A stretch of 64,000 nt of DNA, from assembly GCF_000746025.2 (NCBI RefSeq), contig NZ_CP045798.1, forward strand, positions 1,784,501 to 1,848,500, in the 5' to 3' direction. The notes beneath the pieces are model-generated. The model had not been told where the DNA came from, searched no databases, and was given only the letters and a program-made list of their open reading frames with translations. Position 1 is the first letter of the stretch; each line of letters begins with the position of its first letter. This DNA is from Thermanaerosceptrum fracticalcis. Lineage in GTDB: Bacteria > Bacillota > Peptococcia > DRI-13. A program made the translations under genes and the position numbers. Positions 53,906 to 62,939 of the stretch are shown here, piece by piece.

Positions 53906-54619
53906 TTATTTACCCCCTGTCAGTCTCTGTAAAACTTCCTGATAGGCCTCTTCCACTTTGCCCAGGTCCCGGCGGAAGCGGTCCTTGTCCAGTTTTTCCT
54001 GGGTGGCCGTATCCCAAAAACGGCAGGTATCGGGGGAAATCTCGTCGCCTAGGAGAATCTCTCCCTCATGGCGGCCAAATTCCAGTTTAAAATCCACCAG
54101 CTGGATATTAAGGGGTGTAAGATGTTCCACCAAAATCTCATTCACCCTTAGGGCCATTTGGCTGATGGTCTTCATTTCCTCTTCCGTGGCAAGCCCCAAG
54201 GCCTTCACATGGTACTCGTTAATCATAGGGTCTCCCAGCGCATCGTCTTTGTAATAAAACTCTAAGACAGGAACAGCCAGCTGGGTTCCTTCCGGCTTGC
54301 CTATCCGTTTGGCCAGGGAGCCCGCTACAATGTTACGCACAACAACTTCCACAGGAATAATTTCCAGGGTTTTCACCAGCATGCTTCTCTCCCCGGTAAG
54401 CTCCACAAAATGATTGGGAATGCCTTTTTCCGTCAGGAGTTTAAAGAAAATAGCTGAAATCTGGTTGTTATAGTAGCCCTTGTCCTGAATGGAACCCTTT
54501 TTTGAACCGTTAAAGGCTGTGGCATCATCTTTGTAGTAAACCATGTAGAGTTTGGGGTCTGAAGTCCTATAAACCTTTTTGGCTTTCCCTTCATAGAGTT
54601 GTTCAAGAATTTCCACCAT
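53906..54619 (-). CDS. purC: SAICAR synthetase
   Basis: Ligates aspartate to CAIR with ATP. 237 residues: [66 protein letters not shown] precedes the ATG. Separated from purB by the repeat-filled gap F. Confidence 0.97.
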   Translation of the reverse strand: MVEILEQLYEGKAKKVYRTSDPKLYMVYYKDDATAFNGSKKGSIQDKGYYNNQISAIFFKLLTEKGIPNHFVELTGERSMLVKTLEIIPVEVVVRNIVAGSLAKRIGKPEGTQLAVPVLEFYYKDDALGDPMINEYHVKALGLATEEEMKTISQMALRVNEILVEHLTPLNIQLVDFKLEFGRHEGEILLGDEISPDTCRFWDTATQEKLDKDRFRRDLGKVEEAYQEVLQRLTGGK

Positions 54620-54644
54620 ATTTATACTCCTCCTTCATTAATTC

Positions 54645-54816
54645 ACGACTTCCGATTTCCGAAGCTAGTGACCAGTGAACCCAGGATCGTTAACCGTGAT
54701 GACGTGAACCGTAAACCGTATTATAGTTGCACCCTGTGGCCCCTAATGACGGTTAACTGTTAACGGTTAACGTGGTACGATAAAGTGCTGCCAACTGTCC
54801 ACTGCGCACTGCAAAC
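54645..54816. repeat. Intergenic word-repeat block F
   Basis: CGACTTCCGATTTCCGAAG, then GATCGTTAACCGTGATGACG, GTGAACCGTAAACCG, then GGTTAACTGTTAACGGTTAACG, and CCAACTGTCCACTGCGCACTG. It fills most of the 197-base gap between purB and purC. Confidence 0.75.
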
Positions 54817-56112
54817 TTATAGAATGCCTGCCCGCTTCAGAATATAGTCCACATGCTTGGTGTGGTAAGTATAATCAAAAAGATTTTCAACCTCCTCAGG
54901 AGTTAAATGGGTCATAATGTCCCCGTCCTCCAGAACCAGAGTTTTGAAATCCTTCTTTTCATCCCAAGCTCGCATAGCATTGCGCTGGGTCATTTGGTAG
55001 GCCGTATCCCGGGCGATTCCCTTTTCCACCAGGGCCAGCATCACCCGCTGGGAAAAGATCAGTCCCAGGGTTTTCTCAATGTTTTGCCGCATGTTATCCG
55101 TATTGACTTTTAGATTCTTAATAATACCTGTCATCTTGTCCAGCATGTAATGGACGAGAATGGTACTGTCGGGGAGAATAACCCTTTCCACAGAGGAGTG
55201 GCTGATATCCCGTTCGTGCCAGAGGGCTACGTTTTCATAAGCGGCTAAAGCGTTGCCGCGGATAACCCGGGCCAGGCCTGAAATTCTTTCGCCTAAAACG
55301 GGGTTCTTTTTATGGGGCATAGCCGAGGAACCTTTTTGCCCTTTTGCAAAGGGTTCTTCCACTTCCAGTACCTCGGTGCGCTGGAGATGCCTGAGCTCTG
55401 TGGCGAACTTGTCCAAAGAACTGGCGATGACAGCGAGGATAGCCATGTAATGGGCGTGGCGGTCACGCTGGATGATTTGGGTAGATACAAGGGCCGGCTC
55501 TAAACCTAATTTACGGCAGACATATTCTTCAATCTGAGGTGGAATATTGGCAAAGGTTCCTACAGCGCCCGAAATTTTACCCACGGAGACCATTTTGATG
55601 GCCTGTTCCAGGCGTTCCATGTTTCTTTGATTCTCTGTGTACCAGAGGGCCATTTTCAAGCCAAAAGTAACGGGTTCGGCATGGACACCGTGGGTACGTC
55701 CCATCATAATGGCATCTTTGTAAAGGGCTGCCTTTTCTTTTAGCACTTCCCCCAGGCCTTTCATCTTCTGCAGAATTAATTCACCAGCCTGCTTCATCTG
55801 AACGGAAAGGGCTGTATCCAGGATATCGGAGGAGGTCATGCCCATATGAATATACTTAGCATCCTCTCCTACATACTCGGCCACGTTGGTCAGAAAAGCA
55901 ATCACATCGTGTTTTGTTATTTCTTCTATTTCTTCAATGCGCTTTACATCAAAGGCAGCTTTGGCCCTGATGTTTTGGGCCGCCTCCCGGGGAATCATTC
56001 CCAGTTCCGCCATAGCCTCACAGGCCAGGATTTCCACTTCCAGCATGGTGGAAAGACGATTCTCTACAGTCCAAATTTTTCCCATCTCCGGCAAGGTATA
56101 ACGATCTATCAT
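54817..56112 (-). CDS. purB: Adenylosuccinate lyase
   Basis: Cleaves SAICAR and adenylosuccinate, releasing fumarate. 431 residues of the fumarase/aspartase superfamily; signature KGSSAMPHKKNP, GRTHGVHAEPVTFG, MGMTSSDILDTA. AGGAGGA precedes the ATG. Flanked on both sides by word-repeat gaps. Confidence 0.97.
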   Translation of the reverse strand: MIDRYTLPEMGKIWTVENRLSTMLEVEILACEAMAELGMIPREAAQNIRAKAAFDVKRIEEIEEITKHDVIAFLTNVAEYVGEDAKYIHMGMTSSDILDTALSVQMKQAGELILQKMKGLGEVLKEKAALYKDAIMMGRTHGVHAEPVTFGLKMALWYTENQRNMERLEQAIKMVSVGKISGAVGTFANIPPQIEEYVCRKLGLEPALVSTQIIQRDRHAHYMAILAVIASSLDKFATELRHLQRTEVLEVEEPFAKGQKGSSAMPHKKNPVLGERISGLARVIRGNALAAYENVALWHERDISHSSVERVILPDSTILVHYMLDKMTGIIKNLKVNTDNMRQNIEKTLGLIFSQRVMLALVEKGIARDTAYQMTQRNAMRAWDEKKDFKTLVLEDGDIMTHLTPEEVENLFDYTYHTKHVDYILKRAGIL

Positions 56113-56130
56113 CCTTTAGTCCTCCTATTC

Positions 56131-56222
56131 CGTCGACTTTCCCACTTCCGACTACCGATTTCCGACTTCCGCTAACCGTTAACCGTGAACCGTTTTCTTA
56201 CAACCAACTACCGTTAGTAATA
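56131..56222. repeat. Intergenic word-repeat block G
   Basis: CGACTTTCCCACTTCCGAC, TACCGATTTCCGACTTCCG, then CTAACCGTTAACCGTGAACCG, then CAACCAACTACCGTTAGTAA. A further GGATATCGGATGTCGGAT lies at 56274-56291, next to the purE stop. Confidence 0.75.
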
Positions 56223-56294
56223 GAGATACTTCTGTAGATATAAATATTCTCAGTATGAATTTTTCGGAAAGAGGATATCGGATGTCGGATAGAA

Positions 56295-56796
56295 TTATAA
56301 TTCCGCCGCCTGCTGCTGCACTTTTTTATGTTTAGCGACTACTTCTTCAGCCATCTGGGCTTTATAAGAGACAAATTTCTCCCGCAAAGCTTTGTCTTTC
56401 ACACCTAAAATCTGCACAGCCAGCAAAGCGGCGTTTTTCGCCCCGTCAATAGCCACTGTGGCTACAGGAATACCTGAAGGCATTTGCACAATGGCGTACA
56501 AGGCGTCAAGGCCATTGAGGGGTGTGGCATTGATAGGAATACCAATCACGGGGAGAGGCGTAACTGCAGCCAGGACACCAGGCAGGTGGGCAGCCGCGCC
56601 TGCTCCGGCTATAATGACTTCAATATCCCCGTTCTGCCGCTTCCCTGGCCAAAGTCAAAGCCCGTTCAGGGGTACGGTGCGCAGAAGCCACATGAACCTC
56701 ATAAGCCACACCAAACTCTTTTAAAGTAAGGGCTGCTTTTTGCATAATAGACCAGTCGGAATCGCTGCCCATGATCATAAGTACTTGTGTGTTCAT
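56295..56796 (-). pseudogene. purE: N5-CAIR mutase gene with a +1 frameshift
   Basis: PurE rearranges N5-CAIR to CAIR. The 5' frame from the ATG at 56796 (AAAGGGTGG upstream) gives MNTQVLMIMGSDSDWSIMQK and [20 protein letters not shown] then TGA. In the next frame, without a gap, follow [19 protein letters not shown], then [20 protein letters not shown] and the rest of PurE to 56295. A single base in the CGGGGAT run separates the frames. All catalytic stretches survive, so this is either a sequencing or assembly error, a recent mutation, or rare frameshifting. No purK is present in the window. Confidence 0.85.
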
Positions 56797-56841
56797 CTTA
56801 ACCACCCTTTCAAAATGTATATGATATGGCAAAGAAAACTT

Positions 56842-56875
56842 GGCTTGTACCGAGCCATAGGCGAAGGTAGAAGCC
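56842..56875 (-). promoter_or_regulatory. Leader hairpin before purE
   Basis: GGCTTCTACC / GGTACAAGCC 10-bp stem with one mismatch around a 14-base loop, 46 bases before the purE start. It may be an attenuator or only a stable leader structure. Confidence 0.4.
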
Positions 56876-56922
56876 TTAGTTGCACTTGTGCCTCTTAAAA
56901 TTTATACTTTCTAAATGGTGCA

Positions 56923-56945
56923 AAAGAGGGGGACAACCCCTCTTT
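56923..56945 (-). terminator. Terminator of pbuG
   Basis: AAAGAGGGG / CCCCTCTTT perfect 9-bp stem with a 5-base loop, 7 bases past the pbuG stop. Confidence 0.75.
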
Positions 56946-56951
56946 ATTCAT

Positions 56952-58298
56952 TTAATGCAGGAAAAACCTGATGACAAAAAGCACAGATAATACCCACATA
57001 GTAGTATTGATCTCTTTAGTTCTCCCCGTCAATATACGGAGAATAGTATAAGAAAGAACACCGGCTACAATTCCTTCAGCGATACTAAAAGTGAAGGGCA
57101 TAGCCACAATGGTAAAGAAGGCTGGAATAGCTTCCATGAAATCGGAAAAGTCGATCTTTGTGACAGGCTCCATCATAAAAATACCTACAATAATCAGAGC
57201 AGGAGCCGTTGCAGCCGCCGGTATGATACCCACCAGGGGTGCAAAGAAAATGGCCACGAGAAAGAGCAGGGCAGTGACCAGAGAAGTCAAACCGGTACGT
57301 CCGCCCGCAGCCACACCCGCAGCCGATTCCACATAAGTGGTAACAGTACTGGTCCCCATGGCGGCGCCAAACATGGTGGCTAAAGAATCAGCCAAAAGCG
57401 CCTGATTGGCCCGAGGAAGTTCTCCTTTTTCATTTAGCATGTTGGCTTTGGTAGAAACCCCTACCAGAGTCCCAATGGTGTCAAAGAGGTCGACAAAAGT
57501 AAAGGCAAAGATGATAGGTATAATGCCGAATTCGAAGACTGAGCGGAAATCGAAAGCCAAAAAAGCACCCAGAGGATTTTCCGGTAGACCGAAAATCTTG
57601 AAATCAGCAGGAATCTTCGTTACACCAAAAGGAATGCCCACCAATGTGGTCACAATAATCCCATAAAACAGGGCACCGTTTACCCCACGGATCACCAGAG
57701 CACCTGTGAAGAGAACACCAAAAACGGCCAATAAGACACTGGCTACGGTTGTGCCCGGAGGTAACAGTTTGGCTAGTTCAGGATCGGTAAAATGCTGGGG
57801 AGAAACTAACTGGACCAGCGTAGCACTGTTAGGTACCACAATTCCCGCGTTCTTGAAACCGATTAAGGCAATAAACAAACCGATACCTACGCCTACTGCC
57901 AGTTTTAGAGACATGGGAATATGATTAACGATGGCTTCCCGGGCCTTGGTCAGGGTCAGGAGTAAAAAAATCAATCCTGAGATAAAAACTGCGGCTAAAG
58001 CAGCTTGCCAGGGAAGGCCTAGGTTTAAGACAACGGTAAAGGTAAAAAAGGCATTTAAGCCCATGCCCGGCGCCAGGGCAAAAGGATAATTGGCCAGTAA
58101 AGACATCAAGATAGTACCTAAAGCCGCCGAAATACAAGTGGCAAACATCACGGCTCCGAATGGTATCTTGGCAATGCTCAGAATGCTGGGGTTAACAAAT
58201 ATGATATAAGCCATAGTCATAAAAGTAGTAATTCCAGCCATTACTTCTGTTTTTACATCTGTTTTATTTTCTTGAAGTCTAAACAATTTCTCTAACAT
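56952..58298 (-). CDS. pbuG: Purine base permease (AzgA/PbuG family)
   Basis: Proton symporter for hypoxanthine, guanine or adenine in the cell membrane. 448 residues, about 12 to 14 spans. Start LFRLQENKTDVKTEVMAGITTFMTMAYIIFVNP, NYPFALAPGMGLNAFFTF and the STVTTYVESAAGVAAGGRTG motif define the family. GGGAGG precedes the ATG. It lies upstream of the purine operon but behind its own terminator, and its promoter carries PurR-like boxes. Confidence 0.93.
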   Translation of the reverse strand: MLEKLFRLQENKTDVKTEVMAGITTFMTMAYIIFVNPSILSIAKIPFGAVMFATCISAALGTILMSLLANYPFALAPGMGLNAFFTFTVVLNLGLPWQAALAAVFISGLIFLLLTLTKAREAIVNHIPMSLKLAVGVGIGLFIALIGFKNAGIVVPNSATLVQLVSPQHFTDPELAKLLPPGTTVASVLLAVFGVLFTGALVIRGVNGALFYGIIVTTLVGIPFGVTKIPADFKIFGLPENPLGAFLAFDFRSVFEFGIIPIIFAFTFVDLFDTIGTLVGVSTKANMLNEKGELPRANQALLADSLATMFGAAMGTSTVTTYVESAAGVAAGGRTGLTSLVTALLFLVAIFFAPLVGIIPAAATAPALIIVGIFMMEPVTKIDFSDFMEAIPAFFTIVAMPFTFSIAEGIVAGVLSYTILRILTGRTKEINTTMWVLSVLFVIRFFLH

Positions 58299-58375
58299 CG
58301 ATTATTTCCTCCCACGTGCTGAAGTTACTTTCTTGATGGTAGCATTCGCCAAAGAGATTGGTCCTAAACATGCCT

Positions 58376-58476
58376 CATTTAACGAACTTATATTCTAATG
58401 TTATCTACAATAAGCCATGATGTCAAGGTAAATACGAACATTACATACAATATTTATTTTTATAATTCGTATATTT
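58376..58476. promoter_or_regulatory. PurR-like boxes around the pbuG promoter
   Basis: Three matches to the Bacillus PurBox (AWWWCCGAACWWT, here with ACGAA core): TTTAACGAACTTA (58378), AAATACGAACATT (58430) and, inverted, ATAATTCGTATATT (58462). The last two face each other about 19 bases apart next to the -35, the paired arrangement expected for PurR. No such box is seen before purE. Confidence 0.55.
58398..58426 (-). promoter_or_regulatory. Sigma-A promoter of pbuG
   Basis: Minus-strand TTGACA (58421-58426), 17 bases, TAACAT (58398-58403), about 100 bases before the ATG. No purine riboswitch is seen in the leader. Confidence 0.8.
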
Positions 58477-58579
58477 CCATTGTATGGTAAAGTTGGCCGC
58501 TAACCAAATTACCTCTCACATCATAAGTTAGAGAGAAGAGATATACTACTGACTAGCTTAGCTAGAGGGGGTTAACTTT

Positions 58580-59362
58580 GTGATAGAGTATTTAACCAGC
58601 CACTTCAGTATTATTACCTTGGGTCTTTTGTCAAGCCTAGCTGCAGGCCTGGCTACCGGAGCGGGTTCACTCCCCATTTTTTTCATAAAAGACTTTCCCA
58701 AAAAAATTCTGGATGCTCTCTTGGGTTTTGCCGCAGGAGTCATGTTAGCCGCCACTTCTTTCAGCTTGATCATCCCTGCCATTGAGGCAGCAGGGGGGGG
58801 TATCAGGGGAGCCGGCATTACTTTAATAGGAATATTAGGCGGTGGTATCTTTCTCGATATGGTCGATAAGTTTTTCCCCGATACCAATCTTTCCCTGGGC
58901 CCCAGTCAAAATCATAATAACCTGAGAAAAGCCTGGTTATTCATTACCGCCATCACCATACACAACTTTCCTGAAGGTTTGGCTGTAGGGGTAGGATTCG
59001 GTGACGGAAATATTTCAAACGGTATCAGCCTGGCTATTGCCATCGGGCTGCAAAACATGCCTGAGGGTTTAGCCTGTGCTTTACCTCTCATCAGAGAAAA
59101 AGTTCCTGTCTGGAAAGCTTTTTTAGCGGCTTTAGCCACCGGTCTGGTTGAGCCCATTGGGGGCTTATTAGGGGTAGGAATTGTCCAGGTGGCAAGGCCT
59201 TTACTCCCCTTTACCCTGGCCTTTGCCGCCGGCGCCATGCTCTTTGTGATTAGTCATGAAATCATCCCGGAAACCCAGAGGGATAAAAGTTCAAAATTAG
59301 CCACCCACAGCTTATTGATTGGTTTTGTGATCATGATGTTCCTGGATAATGTACTGGGGTAA
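58580..59362 (+). CDS. ZIP-family divalent metal transporter
   Basis: 260-residue membrane protein importing zinc or related divalent metals. Eight spans; the metal site is formed by HNFPEGLAVG in span 4 and QNMPEGLA in span 5. A GTG start with AGAGGGGG upstream. Divergent from pbuG and convergent with the dehydratase gene. Confidence 0.92.
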   Translation: MIEYLTSHFSIITLGLLSSLAAGLATGAGSLPIFFIKDFPKKILDALLGFAAGVMLAATSFSLIIPAIEAAGGGIRGAGITLIGILGGGIFLDMVDKFFPDTNLSLGPSQNHNNLRKAWLFITAITIHNFPEGLAVGVGFGDGNISNGISLAIAIGLQNMPEGLACALPLIREKVPVWKAFLAALATGLVEPIGGLLGVGIVQVARPLLPFTLAFAAGAMLFVISHEIIPETQRDKSSKLATHSLLIGFVIMMFLDNVLG

Positions 59363-59379
59363 ACCTTTGGTCTCTCCCC

Positions 59380-60816
59380 CTATTCTTCAATTTTAGCGAG
59401 CTTCTTAGCGAGGCTCTTTTTGTGTTCCAGGTTGGTCTCACGGTAAAGCATAACTCTCATGGCCTGGGGTGAGCCGGCCCCGTGCATGGATTCGGCCAAG
59501 GCGGTACCGCCGGTCATGTTTTCCAAGAGTCTTGCCATTCTGATTCTGTGTTCCGTGGGTACTTTGGGATTGGCGGCGAAGTATTTTTCAATGTAGGGCC
59601 CGGTGACAGGGGATTTGTAGTCAGCCTCATATGGCAGGGTGGCGATGAAGCCGCCGGCTACGTCATGGGCCAAACGGGAGATTTCGTACATGAATCTGGT
59701 ACAGTTAAGTTTGACGGTGTTGGCTAAAAGTGTGTTAACGTAGTAGTTCCCGGCCAGGGTCTTCTGGCCTTCAGCAGAGCAGGCGATGGAACAGTTGTAC
59801 ATGGTTTCGGCAAGGTGGATCATTTCGATGATTTTGTCTTTAATGTGAGAGGCGTTGGGCACGCCGTTGTATTCGGCCATGGCGGCAGTGGCACCGATGA
59901 TGACGTCGGCTACACCTACTTTGCAGCCGCCGTAGTTTTGTCTGTGATAAGCGGCGAAGGTTTCGACGTATTCCTGGGCGTACTGGTATTCACCGCACAT
60001 GAAGACTCTCTCCCAGGGTACGAAGACGTCGTTGAGGACGGTGAGGGTTTCGCCGCCTACGATGGCGTATTCGGCATTACCGGTGTCGATGTCACCCTGG
60101 AGTCTTCTCTGGTCATTGGTCTGGCGGCCAAAGATATGGATTACGCCCGGGGCGTCGACAGGTACGGCACAGGCTACGGCATAGTCTTTGTCATCAGGTC
60201 CCAGGTTGGTGGTGGGCAGGATGAGCATTTCGTGGGAGTTGACCATACCGGTCTGGTGAGCTTTAGCCCCGCGAATGACGATGCCGTCGTCTCTTCTTTC
60301 CACGATGTGAACATAGAGATCGGGATCAGCCTGCTGGCCGGGTTTTTTGCTCCGTTCACCTTTGACGTCGGTCATGGAGCCGGCAATCATCAGGTCATTT
60401 TCCTGGACGTATTTCATGTATTCTACGAATCTCTGGTGGTAGTTGGTGCCACATTCTTTATCGACTTTGTGGGTTACGATGAAGGTGGAGTTAAGGGCGT
60501 CAAAGCCTACACATCTCTGGAAGCAGGTGCCGGTCTTCTGGCCGATCATTCTTAGCATTTTAACTTTTTTGACCAGGTCTTCGGTGCTCTGGTGGATGTG
60601 GGTGAAGCGATTGATTTTCTTGCCGGTGAGGCTGGAGGTGACAGTCATCAGGTCTTCGTATTCAGGCTGGCAGGCCAGTTCATAAGTCATGGCTGCGGAG
60701 TTGACGTGGGGCCTGGTCATAGGATGGTCCACGACGCTCTCGATTCTCTCACCGTTACAGTAGATGATGGGTTTGAGTTTCCTCAAACTTTCTATGTATT
60801 GTTCTTTGTTCATCAT
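59380..60816 (-). CDS. abfD: 4-Hydroxybutyryl-CoA dehydratase / vinylacetyl-CoA isomerase
   Basis: Radical-type dehydration of 4-hydroxybutyryl-CoA to crotonyl-CoA, with FAD and one [4Fe-4S] cluster. 478 residues of the 4-hydroxyphenylacetate hydroxylase fold. The ligands of the Clostridium aminobutyricum enzyme are all present: C98 and C102 (TGTCFQRCVGFD) and HRQNYGGC with the His, Tyr and Cys of the active site. AAAGGGGTG precedes the ATG. It follows porB by 30 bases. Codon use is strongly biased toward G/C third positions compared with neighbours, leaving long open frames on the other strand, as in highly expressed or transferred genes. Confidence 0.93.
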   Translation of the reverse strand: MMNKEQYIESLRKLKPIIYCNGERIESVVDHPMTRPHVNSAAMTYELACQPEYEDLMTVTSSLTGKKINRFTHIHQSTEDLVKKVKMLRMIGQKTGTCFQRCVGFDALNSTFIVTHKVDKECGTNYHQRFVEYMKYVQENDLMIAGSMTDVKGERSKKPGQQADPDLYVHIVERRDDGIVIRGAKAHQTGMVNSHEMLILPTTNLGPDDKDYAVACAVPVDAPGVIHIFGRQTNDQRRLQGDIDTGNAEYAIVGGETLTVLNDVFVPWERVFMCGEYQYAQEYVETFAAYHRQNYGGCKVGVADVIIGATAAMAEYNGVPNASHIKDKIIEMIHLAETMYNCSIACSAEGQKTLAGNYYVNTLLANTVKLNCTRFMYEISRLAHDVAGGFIATLPYEADYKSPVTGPYIEKYFAANPKVPTEHRIRMARLLENMTGGTALAESMHGAGSPQAMRVMLYRETNLEHKKSLAKKLAKIEE

Positions 60817-60846
60817 AAGAATACACCCCTTTCAAATAATAGACTT

Positions 60847-61740
60847 TCAAAAACCATATCTTTGCCCCATGGTGGCCCATTCTTCATCCCGGTGTTTTTC
60901 AATGATGGCTATATGCTCGTCGGTAAGATGTTTAAAACGTTTTTGCTTTTTCAAATATTCCTCAACAGGTTTGAAGGTTTTAGGTACAAGGTTCATTTTT
61001 ACTTTGTTGTTTTCGTATTCAGCCAGGTACCAGAGGCCTGTTTCTACGGCCAGTCGCCCTATCTCAATAGTCCTGTCAGAGGGGAAACCCCAACCTGTGG
61101 GACAGGGAGCCATCACATGGATAAAGGAGGGCCCGTCGGTATCCTTGGCTTTTTCGATTTTATTGAGAAAGTCCACGGGATAAGACACACTGGCGGTGGC
61201 ACAGTAGGGAATCCGGTGGGCCATCATAATTTCAAAAAGGTTCTTCTTAAACTTACGTTTACCAAAGGAATCTTCATTTTCGCCAATAGGCGTGGTGGTA
61301 GTCCAGGCACCATAGGGAGTTAAACTGCTGCGCTGTACTCCCGTGTTCATATAGGCCTCGTTGTCATAACACACATAGAGGATTTTGTCTCCCCTTTCCA
61401 CAGCACCCGACAGGGCCTGTAAACCGATATCAGCTGTACCTCCATCCCCGGCAATACCTAGGACTGTGACATTCTCCAGTTTTTTCGCTTTCACCGCCGC
61501 AGCCATACCTGACAAAACTGCACCAGTAGCAGGAAAGGCCATAGTTAAGGAAGGAACCGCAAAGGCCATCTGGAGATAGATGGTGGATACAGTGGAAATA
61601 CAACTGGCGGGGTAGGCCAGGAAGGTTCTTTCTCCGGTAATTTTTAAGACCAGGCGTGCTGCCGTTGCCGCACCACACCCCTGACAGGCCTTATGGCCGT
61701 AAAACAGCTCCTGGTCCGGCAGATTTCGTACATTTACCAT
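60847..61740 (-). CDS. porB: Pyruvate:ferredoxin oxidoreductase beta subunit
   Basis: Thiamine-diphosphate subunit. 297 residues from the ATG at 61740 (GAGGTGGGAG upstream, 7-base overlap with porA). FYGHKACQGCGAA and PASC hold cluster cysteines; GDGGTADIGLQALSGAVERG with DNEAYMNTGVQRS is the ThDP/Mg motif. The TPYGAWTTTTP stretch is typical of pyruvate-specific enzymes. Confidence 0.93.
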   Translation of the reverse strand: MVNVRNLPDQELFYGHKACQGCGAATAARLVLKITGERTFLAYPASCISTVSTIYLQMAFAVPSLTMAFPATGAVLSGMAAAVKAKKLENVTVLGIAGDGGTADIGLQALSGAVERGDKILYVCYDNEAYMNTGVQRSSLTPYGAWTTTTPIGENEDSFGKRKFKKNLFEIMMAHRIPYCATASVSYPVDFLNKIEKAKDTDGPSFIHVMAPCPTGWGFPSDRTIEIGRLAVETGLWYLAEYENNKVKMNLVPKTFKPVEEYLKKQKRFKHLTDEHIAIIEKHRDEEWATMGQRYGF

Positions 61741-62939
61741 TGCTCCCACCTCAATCCTACAAATTGTATTTCCTCTTCGGCCTGTCCCTGAGCTGCCTTG
61801 ATCAGTTTCCGGTACATCATTTCCAGGTTTTCCTTGGTGATATCCCGGCCAGACAAACCTGCAATAAAGTTGATGGTCCGGGGGCAAGTTCCTTGAGAAT
61901 TGTATAAGGCAGCCTTGACATCGGCATAGAGGGCCCCTTCATAACCAAAAGAAATGTCCCGATCAATAACTCCCACAGCTTTTACCTTACTTCCAATACT
62001 GGCCAGCTCTTCCTTGGGAAAGGGACGATAGAAGCGAACTTTCACCAGGCCCACTTTCAAGCCCTCTTCTCTCAGCTTATCAACCACCAGCCTGGAAGTT
62101 CCTACTACGCTGCCCATGGCCATCAGGACATATTCAGCATCCTCACAGCGGTATTCTTCAATCAGGCCTCCGTGGGAACGGCCGAAATGGGCAGCGAATT
62201 CCTTATCAATCCCGGGTATAAGCTTTTTGGCTTCTTTCATAGCTTCGTACTGCTGATATCTAAACTCCGTCTGCCATTCGGGAGGGGCTGTGATACATAA
62301 GCTTTTAGGCTTAGCCAGGTCCAGTTTATTTTCCGTCACGAAAGGCGGCAGAAAGGCATCTACTGCGGACTGGTCCGGAATATCTACAAGTTCATATGTA
62401 TGGGTAAGAACAAATCCGTCCAGGCAGACCATAACAGGTGTTAAGACCTTGGGGTTTTCGGCTAGCTTGTAGGCCTGGATAATTGTATCGAGAGCCTCCT
62501 GCCCGTTTTCCACATAAACCTGCATCCAGCCTGAATCCCGCATAGCCAGGGAATCACGATGGTCACCAAAAATGTTCCAGGGAGCAGCCACGGTACGGTT
62601 GGCATTCATCATCACAATAGGAAAGCGGCTCCCGCTGACATAATGGAGCATCTCGCACATATAGAGAAGGCCCTGAGAAGAAGTGGCGGTAAAAGTCCTG
62701 CATCCCATGAGAGAAGCCCCCATTACAGCACTCATTACACTATGTTCGCTTTCCACATTGAGATATTCACATGCCATTTCTTTGTTCTCAATAAATTCGG
62801 ACAGCTTCTCCACTACTGTAGTCTGGGGTGTAATCGGATAAGCAGCAATGACTTCCGGCCGGCAGAGCTTAACACCATAAGCCACGGCATCATTGGCTGA
62901 GATAAAGTCACGTCTTTTTAATCCTGTACTCTTAACCAT
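61734..62939 (-). CDS. porA: Pyruvate:ferredoxin oxidoreductase alpha subunit
   Basis: 401 residues from the ATG at 62939 (AAGGTG upstream), overlapping porD by 8 bases. ANDAVAYGVKLCRPEVIAAYPITPQT and SEHSVMSAVMGASLMGCRTFTATSSQGL are the substrate- and cofactor-facing motifs; the later half carries the domain with FYRPFPKEEL. With the other three subunits it links pyruvate and acetyl-CoA to ferredoxin. Confidence 0.95.
   Translation of the reverse strand: MVKSTGLKRRDFISANDAVAYGVKLCRPEVIAAYPITPQTTVVEKLSEFIENKEMACEYLNVESEHSVMSAVMGASLMGCRTFTATSSQGLLYMCEMLHYVSGSRFPIVMMNANRTVAAPWNIFGDHRDSLAMRDSGWMQVYVENGQEALDTIIQAYKLAENPKVLTPVMVCLDGFVLTHTYELVDIPDQSAVDAFLPPFVTENKLDLAKPKSLCITAPPEWQTEFRYQQYEAMKEAKKLIPGIDKEFAAHFGRSHGGLIEEYRCEDAEYVLMAMGSVVGTSRLVVDKLREEGLKVGLVKVRFYRPFPKEELASIGSKVKAVGVIDRDISFGYEGALYADVKAALYNSQGTCPRTINFIAGLSGRDITKENLEMMYRKLIKAAQGQAEEEIQFVGLRWEQW

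Noticed and set aside
56625-56640. In-frame TGA of purE read as selenocysteine
   Set aside because: PurE has no Sec members, and similarity continues in the +1 frame rather than past the TGA.
56842-56875. tRNA-like or T-box-like fold before purE
   Set aside because: Only one mismatched stem is present; no specifier, T-box bulge or cloverleaf could be drawn.
58299-58579. Possible guanine/adenine riboswitch before pbuG
   Set aside because: The conserved purine riboswitch core is absent; PurR-like boxes and a plain promoter explain the leader better.
59815-60555. Long open frame (about 246 codons) on the plus strand opposite abfD, and a similar one at 60592-61323
   Set aside because: They are shadows of the biased third-position codons in abfD and porB, lack ribosome sites and resemble no family.
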